Positions 26,195-34,623 of a stretch of DNA of 64,000 nucleotides are shown here, one piece after another (position 1 is the stretch's first letter; every line of letters begins with the position of its first letter). The DNA comes from Sandaracinaceae bacterium. GTDB taxonomy: Bacteria; Myxococcota_A; Polyangia; Polyangiales; Houyiibacteriaceae. Both the position numbers and the translations under genes were made by a program. Below the pieces are notes generated by a model. The model was not told the DNA's origin. It worked only from the letters and a program-made list of their open reading frames with translations, and ran no database searches. The DNA is taken from assembly GCA_020633055.1 (NCBI GenBank), contig JACKEJ010000010.1, forward strand, positions 1 through 64,000, written 5' to 3'.

Positions 26195-27232
26195 TCAGAG
26201 GCGCGCCGGGCGCTGCGGCGCGTAGGCACAGCAGCCAGGTGGGCAGCGCGCGGGCAGCGCTGGAGCATCCCCCAGAACGCGCGGCGTCGCCTGCCCGAGC
26301 CCCTCCTGGATGAGCTCGCGCAACGCGCTGACGAACAGCGGGTGCGTGCCCACGGTCGCGGCGCGCACGAAGCGGACCCCCAGCCTCTCGGCCGCGAGGC
26401 GCGCCTCCTCGTCGAGGTCCCACAACACCTCCACGTGGTCGGAGAGGAAGCCAATGGGCACCACCACGACCGGCCCTACACCGCGTGCCGCGAGGGCCTC
26501 GAGGTGGTCGCATACGTCGGGCTCCAGCCACGGCACCTGCGGCGGCCCGGAGCGGCTCTGGTAGACCACCTCGTGGGAGGCCGCGTCGAGCGCACGGGCG
26601 ACCATCCCTGCGGCGCTCACCAGCTGCGCCTCGTACGCGCAGGTCGCGGCCATGGCGGTGGGGATGCTGTGCGCGGTGAACAGCAGGTGTGCCCTGCCCC
26701 GCTCGTCGTCGTTCAGCGTGGCCAGCGCTTCGCGCGTGCGCTCGACGACGGCACCGAGGAACCCCGGGTGGTTGTAGAAGGGGCGCACCTTGTCGACGAC
26801 GGGCGCGCCCTCGCCCACCTCGGCCTGCGCGGCTGCGACGTTCTCTTGGTACTGCCGGCACCCGCTGTAGCTGCTGAACGCGCTGGTGAACACGGCCAGC
26901 GCGCGCTGCACGCCGTCGGCCCGCATGGCGCGCAGGGTGTCGGGCAGCAGCGGGTGCCAGTTGCGGTTGCCCCAGTAGATGGGCAGCGACACGCCGTGGG
27001 CGTCCAGCTCGACGCGCAGCGCGGCGATGAGCGCGCGGCAGTGATCGTTGATGGGGCTCTTGCCGCCGAAGTGCTGGTAGTGCTCGGCGACGGCGAGCAG
27101 GCGCTCGCGAGGCACGGGCTTGCCGCGCGTCACGTTCTCCAAGAAGGGCAACACGTCGTCCGGACCCTCGGGGCCGCCGAAGGACACGAGCAGGATGGCG
27201 TCGACGGGAGGGGTGCTGGGGTCAGTGGGCAT
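26195..27232 (-). CDS. hemH: Ferrochelatase with [2Fe-2S]-type cysteines
   Basis: 345 residues. Ferrochelatase inserts iron (or, in coproporphyrin-type pathways, acts on coproporphyrin III) to make heme. Family features: LLVSFGGPEGPDDVLPFLENV, INDHCRALIAAL, IYWGNRNWHPLL, FTSAFSSYSGCRQYQE, LLFTAHSIPTAM with the catalytic His, VYQSRSGPPQVPWLEPDV, VVVPIGFLSDHVEVLWDLDEEA. C125 in SGCRQY and C330-x3-C334-C335 near the C-terminus are placed like the ligands of the [2Fe-2S] cluster known in actinobacterial and Myxococcus ferrochelatases. The start overlaps the end of holB by 11 bases, so translation is coupled. Confidence 0.92.
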   Translation of the reverse strand: MPTDPSTPPVDAILLVSFGGPEGPDDVLPFLENVTRGKPVPRERLLAVAEHYQHFGGKSPINDHCRALIAALRVELDAHGVSLPIYWGNRNWHPLLPDTLRAMRADGVQRALAVFTSAFSSYSGCRQYQENVAAAQAEVGEGAPVVDKVRPFYNHPGFLGAVVERTREALATLNDDERGRAHLLFTAHSIPTAMAATCAYEAQLVSAAGMVARALDAASHEVVYQSRSGPPQVPWLEPDVCDHLEALAARGVGPVVVVPIGFLSDHVEVLWDLDEEARLAAERLGVRFVRAATVGTHPLFVSALRELIQEGLGQATPRVLGDAPALPARCPPGCCAYAPQRPARL

Positions 27233-28241
27233 GGCGCAGTTGGTACACGAGCGCGTCCATCGTGACGCGCGGGTTGGCGTTGCGGTCGAGCCCCTCGAAC
27301 ACCGAGGTGATGGCCTCGACACGGGCGGCCGCGCGCCTCGCGCCGAGCGTGCGGGCGCGCGCTTCGATCTCGTCGGCCACGTGCCGGAACGCAAGCTGCT
27401 CGCGCCCCGCGCCGAGCGCGGAGGCCGCGAGGTCGCGGTAGAAGGCGACGAGCGTGTCGAGGCCCAGCTGCACGTCGGGCTCGGCCGCGAGCGCCGCGGC
27501 GGCGTCCACGTAGTCGCCCACGCGTGCGCCGCGGGTGACGTCGTCCACCTGGAAGGCCAGCTGCAGCAAGCGCTCGGCGACGCCCTCCTCGGTGAGCCGC
27601 AGCGCGCGCTCGGCGCTCCCGCCGGCGAGCGCGATGGCGGGTCCACGCACCGCCTCGGACACGTCGTGCTTGGCCAGGATGGCGTCCATCTCCTCGTAGG
27701 GCAGCGGATAGAAGCGCACGCGCTGACAGCGTGAGCGGATGGTGGAGAGGAGCTTGTCGGGGCGCTCGGCCAGCAGCACGAAGTGCACCGACGGGCGCGG
27801 CTCCTCGAGCGTCTTGAGCAGCGCGTTGGCGGCGCCCGGGTGCGTCTCGGGGAACGACACGTCGGCGCGCGGGAAGATGAAGAACGTGGCCCCGGCCTCG
27901 AACGGCGCGTACTGCGCCAGCGGGAGGATCTCCTCGCGCAGGTACTGCACCTGCACGTTGCCCTTCCCCTCCTCGCGCGGCTCGAAGACGCGCACGTCGG
28001 GGTGGTTGCCGTGGTCCACGCGCTCGAGGGCGTCGCGGCCCGCGCCCAGGCGCGCGAGCTGCGTCTTGGCGAGCGCGATGGCGGCCAGTTGCTTGCCCAC
28101 TCCTGCTGGCCCCTCGAACAAGTAAGAGGACGCCACCCGACCGCCCTCGAGCGCCGACGACAGCACGGACAGCGCGTGGGGTTGCGCATGGATGCCCTCG
28201 AAGTGGCCCCGCCCGCGGTCGAACGCGGCGTCGCGCGTCAC
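27222..28241 (-). CDS. holB: DNA polymerase III delta-prime-like clamp-loader subunit
   Basis: 339 residues from GTG 28241. AAA+ features: LFEGPAGVGKQLAAIALA (Walker A with Gln after the lysine), NHPDVRVFEP, FIFPRADVSFPETHPGAANALLKTLEEPRPSVHFVLLAERPDKLLSTIRSRCQRVRF, the last being the sensor-1/SRC signature. The zinc cysteines that normally precede NHPD are absent (GAGRDALERVDHGNHP). Delta-prime is the stator of the clamp loader. It overlaps tetR upstream (GTGA) and hemH downstream, an odd partner set: no tmk or lipid gene is nearby as is often seen. Open frame upstream of 28241 lies inside tetR and is not used. Confidence 0.87.
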   Translation of the reverse strand: MTRDAAFDRGRGHFEGIHAQPHALSVLSSALEGGRVASSYLFEGPAGVGKQLAAIALAKTQLARLGAGRDALERVDHGNHPDVRVFEPREEGKGNVQVQYLREEILPLAQYAPFEAGATFFIFPRADVSFPETHPGAANALLKTLEEPRPSVHFVLLAERPDKLLSTIRSRCQRVRFYPLPYEEMDAILAKHDVSEAVRGPAIALAGGSAERALRLTEEGVAERLLQLAFQVDDVTRGARVGDYVDAAAALAAEPDVQLGLDTLVAFYRDLAASALGAGREQLAFRHVADEIEARARTLGARRAAARVEAITSVFEGLDRNANPRVTMDALVYQLRHAH

Positions 28242-28846
28242 GCGGGGAGCCTCGGCACGCCGAACAGCGCGAGCCCCAGGGACTCGACCGCGCGCACCAC
28301 GTCGGCCGCGTTGAGCACGTCGGGCTCCACGAACGCCTGCATCACGAGCCCGTCCAGCAGGCCGATGATGATGCGCGGCAAGATCTCCATGGAGATGGCG
28401 GGCTTGATGCCCACGCGGTCGAGCTCGCCGCTCAGGTAGACGTAGATCTGCTCGGCGGCGAGGCGATAGTAGTCCGCCAGGTGCGGGCGCAGGTTGTCGT
28501 CGTAGAGGCTCTGCGCGAGCAGGTCGGCCACCACCAGCGCCTCGTCGGTGCGCTCGGCGCGCGCCTTCCACAGCTCTTCGAGGCTGTTGTGGAGCGACTG
28601 CAGGGGGTCACCGCCCGAGCTCCACGCGGCGATGGTGCGCTGCTGCACGGCGTCGGTGGCGGTGGTGAGCACCACCTCGATGAGCGACTCTTTGGTGGGG
28701 AAGTGGTAGTGAACCGCGCCTTTGCTCATGCCCGCTTCACGCGCGATGTCCATGAGGCTGGTGCGCGCGTACCCCTGCCGCGCGAGCACCCGGATGGCCG
28801 CTTGCACGATCTGAGACGAGCTCACGGCCGACTTCTTGTACCGCAT
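28238..28846 (-). CDS. TetR/AcrR family regulator upstream of holB-hemH
   Basis: 202 residues from ATG 28846 (an ATG 36 bases further upstream is possible). Helix-turn-helix: IVQAAIRVLARQGYARTSLMDIAREAGMSKGAVHYHFPTKESL, textbook TetR. The ligand-binding part (residues 60-202) is helical and Leu/Ala-rich, with a motif ISMEILPRIIIGLLDGLVMQAF common in fatty-acid or multidrug responsive members. It is the first gene of the run with holB, hemH and the metallophosphatase, so it may autoregulate the whole transcript. No clear palindrome was found in the 37 bases before the start, but the adjoining gene-free region is repeat-rich. Confidence 0.88.
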   Translation of the reverse strand: MRYKKSAVSSSQIVQAAIRVLARQGYARTSLMDIAREAGMSKGAVHYHFPTKESLIEVVLTTATDAVQQRTIAAWSSGGDPLQSLHNSLEELWKARAERTDEALVVADLLAQSLYDDNLRPHLADYYRLAAEQIYVYLSGELDRVGIKPAISMEILPRIIIGLLDGLVMQAFVEPDVLNAADVVRAVESLGLALFGVPRLPA

Positions 28847-28963
28847 GGGCCAAACCTGCCGCGCGAGTCCACCCTGCGTCAACCAGCTTGCGCGCTGGCC
28901 GCGGATCTCGCGCGTCTGTGGCTCGCTCGCGGCGGTGGTGACGTTGCAGGGGGGATCGTGGAC

Positions 28964-29091
28964 GGGAGAGGGGACTGCCGGTCACGGGCCCGGTCGCGCA
29001 GGCGCTCCCTGTGGTGCCTCCCCCGTTTCGGCGCGCCAAGGCGCTTGAAACGGGCCCCCCCCAACGCCCGTGGCCGGCAGTCCCCTCTCCC
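28964..29091. repeat. 128-base nested inverted repeat (26-base outer arms)
   Basis: The outer arms, 28964-28989 and 29066-29091, are reverse complements over 26 bases with a single mismatch (T at 28982 against C). The 76 bases between them hold an inner 8-base pair CCCGTTTC (29022-29029) / GAAACGGG (29047-29054) and a GGCGC.../GCGCC core between. As RNA or single-stranded DNA the whole unit would fold into one long interrupted hairpin. It resembles a small non-autonomous mobile element or an ncRNA, but no target-site duplication is obvious. Confidence 0.65.
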
Positions 29092-29140
29092 TCCGCGACG
29101 TCCTTGGCGCGACGTGCGCGCCGGGAGTTGGAACGACGCG

Positions 29141-29344
29141 CGAGGTCCGCTTGGGGCGAGGAAGGCTCGCCTGGGCGCGGCTGTTGGCGGCGGGGACTCG
29201 AGAGAGCGTGTGTGGGGCCTCGAGCGCGCGCAACGGTTGACGCGAGGTCCGCTTGGGGCTTGGAAGGCTCGCCTGGGCGCGACGGTTGGCGGATGGGACT
29301 CGAGAGAGTGTGTGGTGCTGGGGATTGCGCGACGGTTGGCGGGG
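29141..29344. repeat. Two tandem copies of an imperfect 102-base direct repeat
   Basis: Copy 1 is 29141-29242 and copy 2 is 29243-29344. Both begin CGAGGTCCGCTTGGGGC, continue GGAAGGCTCGCCTGGGCGCG and share GGGACTCGAGAGAG. By eye about 80% identity overall and over 90% in the first 75 bases. The array stops 5 bases before the stop codon of the kinase gene. Confidence 0.7.
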
Positions 29345-29349
29345 CTGGA

Positions 29350-31308
29350 TCAGTCAGGGGTGGTGGGCGGGAGGGGGCGGGCGGCGCTGCGGGAGGACTG
29401 TTCGGTGTCGCGGGGGAGGAGGCTCTCGAGGTGCCAGGCGTGGAGGTGGAGTTTGCGGCGGCTCTCGGCGACCCAGCTGGAGTAGCGCCAGAGGAGCGCG
29501 GAGACGACGAGGCTCGCGGCGAGGAAGAGTGCCATCAGGCCGCCTCGGGTGGCGGCCTCGGGGATCTCCATCATGCGGGGGAAGGCGACCATCAGGCCGT
29601 TCTCGAAGGTGTAGGCGGGCGGGCCGCCGAGGCCCAACCAGTCGAGGGTGGCGGGCACGAGCCAGGCGAGGGTGACCATGCCGATGATGAGCGCGCGGTA
29701 CCAGCCCAGCCAGTGCGCGGTGGCCACCAGGGATGCAAAGCCGATGGCGAGCACGGGCGGCACGACGAGCGGGCCGACGATCTGCGAGAAGCCCGCGATG
29801 GCGACGCACACGGGGACGCACAAGAGGACCATGTCGCGGCGGGTGATGTCCTTGCGGACGGCGGTGACGAACAGGCCGAAGAGTCCTGCGACAGCCAGCG
29901 CCACGAGGATCACCGCGACCGACGCGTACGAGCGGATGGCCCCGAGCAGCGGCAGGAACACGGAGCACACCACCACGCCCAGGAGCGCGAGTGAGGCCAA
30001 TCGCACGCCCTCGACGAGCTCCTTCAGCACGACCGCCTCGTTGGCCGCGAACACCTCGGCGGGCATCTCCTTCGGCGCCTCGAGCATCATGTGCGCCAGC
30101 AGCGTGGCCGCGTCCTGGTCGCGGGGGTTGAGGGCCAGCGCGCGGCCGGCCTCGGCGAAAGCTTGCTGGCGCAGCTCGGCGTCCACCCCGCCGCCCTCAC
30201 GAAGGCGTCGGGCCGCGTCACGGGCCTGCTCCACGTGGGCCTGGGCCAGCTCCTCGCGCAGCCGGTCGTCTCGGTCACCGTCCAAGAACGCTTGGACGGC
30301 ATCGTGCAGCTCGCGCGCGGTCTGGAAGCGCGCTGCCGGATCTACCGCCGTGGCGCGCACACAGATCGCGTCCAGCTCGGGCGGGATGCCCCGGTCGGGG
30401 GTGCGCACCGAGGCGCGCGCGTCGACCCCCGCCAGCGTCGAGCGACGCCGGTCCATCGCCGAAGCGAAGCGGTGCAGGGGCTGCAGCGTGAGCATCTGGA
30501 ACAGGATGCAACCCAGCGAGTAGATGTCCGCGCGCGCGTCCACGTCGCTGCTGTCGCGGTACTGCTCGGGGGCCATGTAACCCGGGGTGCCCAGCACCTC
30601 GTTGGCCATGGTCTGACTGTCGGACACCGTGCCCCGTCCGGGCAGCAGGTCGACGTCCGCGTCGCTGCCCACCTTGGCGATGCCCCAGTCCAGCACGTAG
30701 ACCTCGCCAAACGTCCCGAACATGATGTTGGGGGGCTTGATGTCTCGGTGCACTACGCCGCGGCTGTGTGCGTAGTGCAGCGCCAGGCAGAACTGCTGGA
30801 AGTTGCTGAGCAGGCGCTGCAGCGAATACGTCGCCGTGATCTCCGCGTCTCCTTCGCGCAGCAAGCGGAACACGTCGGTCAGCGTCACACCCGCGACACG
30901 CCGCATGCTGAAGTACGGGTGGTCGCGCTCGTCCCAGTCGAGGTCGTAGACCGGCACGATCGAGGGATGCTCGAGCTGCGCCTGGACGCGCGCCTCCCGC
31001 AAGAAACGCGCACGCAGCTCCGGTGTGCGCGCCGCGTCGGGGACCATGGACTTGATCGCGACCGTACGCCCCACGCGTCCGTCGTGCGCTCGGTGCACCT
31101 CGCCCATGCCACCCGCGCCCAGCACTTCGTGCCCGTGGTAGCGCGGCTCCTCGCGCTGAGGCCCTTCGACGCCGGCAGAGATCGGGTCCAGCGACCCAGG
31201 CGGAAACAGCAGCGGCAGCGGCCGCCCACCCACCAGGCGACGGGTCGAGTCGACGGGGCTCTGCGTGTCCTGATCGTCGTCGTCGGTGAGCTCGCGTTCC
31301 GTGTTCAT
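29350..31308 (-). CDS. Membrane-anchored Ser/Thr protein kinase
   Basis: 652 residues from ATG 31308. After an acidic N-terminus (TDDDDQDTQ), residues 60-360 are a Hanks kinase: glycine loop LGAGGMGEVHRAHD, invariant Lys in VAIKSM, HRDIKPPN (H187-R-D189), DWG rather than DFG in VLDWGIAKVG, and GTPGYMAPEQYRD. A long helical linker rich in Arg/Ala (LREELAQAHVEQARDAARRL) follows. About five hydrophobic segments (roughly residues 445-620) anchor it in the membrane, ending in a short basic tail. Myxobacterial kinases of this layout are common; the input signal is unknown. The gene ends 5 bases after the tandem repeat array. Confidence 0.88.
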   Translation of the reverse strand: MNTERELTDDDDQDTQSPVDSTRRLVGGRPLPLLFPPGSLDPISAGVEGPQREEPRYHGHEVLGAGGMGEVHRAHDGRVGRTVAIKSMVPDAARTPELRARFLREARVQAQLEHPSIVPVYDLDWDERDHPYFSMRRVAGVTLTDVFRLLREGDAEITATYSLQRLLSNFQQFCLALHYAHSRGVVHRDIKPPNIMFGTFGEVYVLDWGIAKVGSDADVDLLPGRGTVSDSQTMANEVLGTPGYMAPEQYRDSSDVDARADIYSLGCILFQMLTLQPLHRFASAMDRRRSTLAGVDARASVRTPDRGIPPELDAICVRATAVDPAARFQTARELHDAVQAFLDGDRDDRLREELAQAHVEQARDAARRLREGGGVDAELRQQAFAEAGRALALNPRDQDAATLLAHMMLEAPKEMPAEVFAANEAVVLKELVEGVRLASLALLGVVVCSVFLPLLGAIRSYASVAVILVALAVAGLFGLFVTAVRKDITRRDMVLLCVPVCVAIAGFSQIVGPLVVPPVLAIGFASLVATAHWLGWYRALIIGMVTLAWLVPATLDWLGLGGPPAYTFENGLMVAFPRMMEIPEAATRGGLMALFLAASLVVSALLWRYSSWVAESRRKLHLHAWHLESLLPRDTEQSSRSAARPLPPTTPD

Positions 31309-31383
31309 GAGGCTCGGGTCCACACGATACTCCAATCAGCCGAAACGCGTGTACATGCTGGTCGTCCCCGCGAGCACTCGGTC

Positions 31384-33366
31384 TCAGCCCGCCGCAAGGA
31401 TGGCGCGCGCAGTGCGTCGGGCGAGCGCCATGCAGGTCCACATCGGGTTGGCACCGACCGCCGTGGGGAACGCCGACGTGTCTCCCACCCACACCCCCCG
31501 GGTCCCGTGCAGCTGCCCGTCGGGGTCCGCGACGGAGGTCGTCGAGCAGGTGCCCATCCGGGCAGACCCCATCTGATGGGCACAGAAAGGGACGCGACCG
31601 CCTGGCCCGAGGGGCACGTCGCGCGCGGCGGCGGCGGCACGCTCCACGTCGTCGCCCCTCCGGAAGACGGGACGCGGCAGCGCGTAGTCGTAGATCTCCT
31701 TCGCGCCAGCAGCCGCATGGAGCCGGATCATGTCGGCCACGCCGCGTACGATCAGCTCACGGTCCACGGGGTCGTCCCCAGGCCAGCTGACCTGCGCCTC
31801 CCCCGCCGCATCGAGCCGCACGCAGCCGCTGCCGTGGTCGCGGACCACCGCGACGGAGCCTGCCGTGTAGGCCTGCTGGGCGAGCACCATCTTGTGCTGT
31901 CGCGCGGACGCCCAAGGGAAGCTCGCGGCTGTGAGCCCCGGGTGGAAGTGCCCCGCCTCGATGAGGTAGCCATGTCCTTCCACGACGCGCGCAAACTCGT
32001 CCACCACGGCGGTCATGGGGCCGCCCCACCAGCCGCGCTGTACGCGGTCGTAAATGGCAAACACGGCCGGCGCAGGATGCACGCGCAGGAAGCGCCCCGC
32101 AGCGGGACCACCCATGCCGGACCGCAAGAGCAACGCCGGTGTCTCGAGCGCGCCGCAGGCCACTACGACGGTCTTCGCGCGCACCGTGAGCGGCAGCTCG
32201 TCGCGTCCGACACGAACCCTCCCGCGCACGCCAGACGCCCTCCCCTGCGCCGTGAGCACCACATCGACGCGCGCGCCGACCACGACACGGGCCCCATGGG
32301 TCACCGCGTCGGGCAGCCACGTGCGCAGCGAGCCGAGCTTGGCGCCGCTGCGGTCCCCGAACGCCACGTGTCCTGCGGTGTGCGGCGAGTAGCGCGCCTC
32401 GTCCACGTTGCGCGCGGCTACATACGCGTGCAGACCGAGAGCCGCCGCGCCGTCGAACAACCGCTGATTGACGCCGTTCACGTCGCTGCAGGACGTGGTG
32501 ATGCCAATGCGCTGGGCGACCGCGTCGAGGTCTCCCTGAAACTCGGCGCCGTCGAGCCCGCGGAGCCCGTGCTCGTGCGCCCACGTGTGTCGCACGTGCT
32601 CCGGAGGCTGGACGCAGTTCTGCCAGTTGATGGTGGAGCCGCCGCCGAGGGTTCGGCCCGCGAGCACGCCCAAGGTGCCTTCCACCGTGGACTGCGCTCC
32701 ACCGCGCCAGTACATGCGCTCGAAGCCCGTTGCGTCGTCGCTGGGCATGTCCGCCTCGGGTACGAAGCCGCCCGCCTCGAGCACGATCACGCTGCGCCCG
32801 CCGGCGGCGAGCGTCGCGGCGACCACTCCCCCGCCGGAGCCGGAGCCCACCACCACGACATCGGCGTCGAGCGTCACGGCACCGGCGTTCACTTCCGGCG
32901 CAAACGGCGTCAGCGTGGGCGAGGCAACCTCCACCGGTGGAGGCCCCGGATAGCCCGTCTCGAGCCAGTTGGGGTTGCGTCCATCCGGGCCCACCGAGCC
33001 GTAGTGGTAGAACGCCGTCAGGGCCGCCAGCCCTGCGACGCCCGCCGCCGCGTCCGGCGAGCTCTTCCGCAGTGCGACCACCACCGCCTCGCGCGCCCTC
33101 TGAGGCATGCGTTCGAGCTGCAGCAGCGCGAGCCCGTCGAGCAACCTGCCGGTGGCCGTGAGGTCGGCAGGGCCCAAGGCCCGGGCCAAGTGAGCGGCGA
33201 CGCGAGGGGCCACGTCGAGCTCCGAGGCGCGCCGCGCGAAGAAGCCGGTGGGGTCCTCCGCGCGTTCGCGAGGTGGACGCACGGGGCCCACGAACGTGTC
33301 GCACAAGGCCGCGAGACCGCGCTGTTGGCGCGCCGTGAAAGGCGATGAGGGCGTGGCTGACGTCAT
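31384..33366 (-). CDS. GMC-family FAD oxidoreductase, long-chain alcohol oxidase-like
   Basis: 660 residues. The first 160 residues are a helical cap of the kind preceding long-chain fatty alcohol oxidases (TARQQRGLAALCDTFVG). The FAD-binding Rossmann motif is DVVVVGSGSGGGVVAATLAAGG near residue 175, followed by VIVLEAGG. GMC signature LAGRTLGGGSTINWQNC is present; the C-terminus has the active-site region FCAHQMGSARMGT and GVWVGDTSAFPTAVGANPM. These enzymes oxidise primary alcohols or sterols at the expense of oxygen or a quinone. It is transcribed away from an SDR reductase gene across a shared palindrome, which suggests one regulated lipid or alcohol locus. Confidence 0.85.
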   Translation of the reverse strand: MTSATPSSPFTARQQRGLAALCDTFVGPVRPPRERAEDPTGFFARRASELDVAPRVAAHLARALGPADLTATGRLLDGLALLQLERMPQRAREAVVVALRKSSPDAAAGVAGLAALTAFYHYGSVGPDGRNPNWLETGYPGPPPVEVASPTLTPFAPEVNAGAVTLDADVVVVGSGSGGGVVAATLAAGGRSVIVLEAGGFVPEADMPSDDATGFERMYWRGGAQSTVEGTLGVLAGRTLGGGSTINWQNCVQPPEHVRHTWAHEHGLRGLDGAEFQGDLDAVAQRIGITTSCSDVNGVNQRLFDGAAALGLHAYVAARNVDEARYSPHTAGHVAFGDRSGAKLGSLRTWLPDAVTHGARVVVGARVDVVLTAQGRASGVRGRVRVGRDELPLTVRAKTVVVACGALETPALLLRSGMGGPAAGRFLRVHPAPAVFAIYDRVQRGWWGGPMTAVVDEFARVVEGHGYLIEAGHFHPGLTAASFPWASARQHKMVLAQQAYTAGSVAVVRDHGSGCVRLDAAGEAQVSWPGDDPVDRELIVRGVADMIRLHAAAGAKEIYDYALPRPVFRRGDDVERAAAAARDVPLGPGGRVPFCAHQMGSARMGTCSTTSVADPDGQLHGTRGVWVGDTSAFPTAVGANPMWTCMALARRTARAILAAG

Positions 33367-33416
33367 GGGCAGACTCGTCCGAGGGAGAGGTCCGACGCGC
33401 CTGCCGACGCGGTCGG

Positions 33417-33445
33417 TTGAAACAATGATACCGATCTTGTATCAT
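33417..33445 (+). promoter_or_regulatory. Sigma-70 promoter with overlapping operator (SDR gene)
   Basis: TTGAAA (33417-33422), 17-base spacer, TATCAT (33440-33445). The inverted repeat ATGATAC (33425-33431) / GTATCAT (33439-33445), centre 7 bases, covers spacer and -10, so a bound dimer would block polymerase. The same palindrome lies 59 bases before the GMC oxidase start on the other strand and could control both genes. Confidence 0.65.
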
Positions 33446-33486
33446 ACCCAAGACCTGCGCTCCAGCGGGAACCCCCACAGAATCCC

Positions 33487-34572
33487 ATGAACTACTTCGT
33501 CACAGGTGCCACTGGCTTCGTCGGCCGCTTCTTGCTGGCTCAGCTGCTCGAGCGCCCCGACGCGCAGGTGTACGCGCTCGTCCGCCCGGCCTCCCAGGCT
33601 CGCTTCGTTGCGGGGCTCACGCGCTACGGAGATGCAGCAGCTCGGGTGCACTGCGTCCCAGGCGATCTCGCGCACCCCACCCTCGTCTTGGACCGCGCCG
33701 ACCTGCCCGAACACATCGATCACGTCTTCCACCTGGCCGCCATCTACGACATGGCGATGAGCGAGGAGGAGGCGGCCGAGATCAACGAACGCGGCACGGA
33801 GCGCGTGGTCGACTTCGTGAACGGGCTCGAGGGCCCGGTGACGCTGCACCACGTGTCCAGCGTCGCGGTCGCGGGGCCGTTCGTTTCGGGCGTCTACCAC
33901 GAGTCGGACTTCGACGTGGGGCAAGCGCTCGACCACCCCTACTACCAGAGCAAGTTCGAGGCGGAGCGCATCGTACGGACGCGCGCGACCGTGCCCGTGC
34001 GCGTGCTCCGTCCCGGCATCGTGGTCGGCGACTCGAAACGCGGCGAGTACGCCAAGATCGACGGCCCGTACTACTTCTTCGCGCTGGTGCGCCTGGTGGC
34101 CCGCTGGCTGCCGCGCTGGCTGCCGCTGCTGTGCATCGAAGGAGGGCGCATGCCGCTCGTCCCGGTGGACTACGTGGCGCGCGCCATGGTGGCCATCGCC
34201 CATGCGGCGCCAGCGGACGAGCAGACCAGCTCGTTCACGCTCGTCGCCCACGACCCGCCGAGCGTGGGCGCGCTGGTGCAGCGGCTCTTCGAGCTGGCGC
34301 ATGGCCCGCGCGTGTTCCGCCTGCGCGTGCCCGTGCTGGCGCGCATCGCGAACCGGATGGCGCGCTTCGGGGGCCGCCTGGTGCCCGGGTGGCTCGCGCG
34401 CGCGGTGACGCGTGTCACGTCCATCCCCGCGTCGGTGTACAGCCAGGTCTTCACGCAGACGGTCTACGACGACAGCAACGCGCGCGCGCTGCTGGAGCCT
34501 CTCGGCGTGTCGTGCCCCCCCTTCGAGGAGTTCTCGGCGCCCATGTGGGAGGGCTGGGTGCGCGCGCAGTAG
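33487..34572 (+). CDS. Extended SDR, NAD(P)-dependent reductase of the fatty acyl / epimerase type
   Basis: 361 residues. N-terminal Rossmann motif TGATGFVG (GxxGxxG) with LVRPASQARF after the second strand, which suggests NADP. The active-site Tyr and Lys are in PYYQSKFEAER (YxxxK). HVFHLAAIYDM and HHVSSVAVAG are typical of the NAD_binding_4 / male-sterility group, which includes acyl-CoA reductases and modular reductase domains. A hydrophobic stretch in the C-terminal third (FFALVRLVARWLPRWLPLL) may touch membrane lipid. It is divergent from the GMC alcohol oxidase and shares a promoter-operator with it. A role in converting acyl chains and alcohols is inferred. Confidence 0.8.
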   Translation: MNYFVTGATGFVGRFLLAQLLERPDAQVYALVRPASQARFVAGLTRYGDAAARVHCVPGDLAHPTLVLDRADLPEHIDHVFHLAAIYDMAMSEEEAAEINERGTERVVDFVNGLEGPVTLHHVSSVAVAGPFVSGVYHESDFDVGQALDHPYYQSKFEAERIVRTRATVPVRVLRPGIVVGDSKRGEYAKIDGPYYFFALVRLVARWLPRWLPLLCIEGGRMPLVPVDYVARAMVAIAHAAPADEQTSSFTLVAHDPPSVGALVQRLFELAHGPRVFRLRVPVLARIANRMARFGGRLVPGWLARAVTRVTSIPASVYSQVFTQTVYDDSNARALLEPLGVSCPPFEEFSAPMWEGWVRAQ

Positions 34573-34623
34573 GGTCACCGCGCAGGTGGTCGCCAAGGGA
34601 CCGGAATGCTGGTAACAGGCCCA

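Larger units (their letters stand above)
28883..29349. other. 467-base gene-free region rich in repeats
   Basis: No frame here has convincing coding character; open frames that cross it are antisense shadows of the kinase. It contains a 128-base nested inverted repeat (28964-29091) and two copies of a 102-base direct repeat (29141-29344). It lies between the start of tetR and the stop of the kinase gene, both on the minus strand. Confidence 0.6.

Noticed and set aside
29141..29344. CRISPR array
   Set aside because: Only two long imperfect copies, directly adjacent, with no spacer pattern and no cas genes.
30091..33348. Long plus-strand open frame of over 1000 codons across the second kinase and the GMC oxidase
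   Set aside because: It runs antisense through two recognised genes and their gap; composition is that of a shadow frame.
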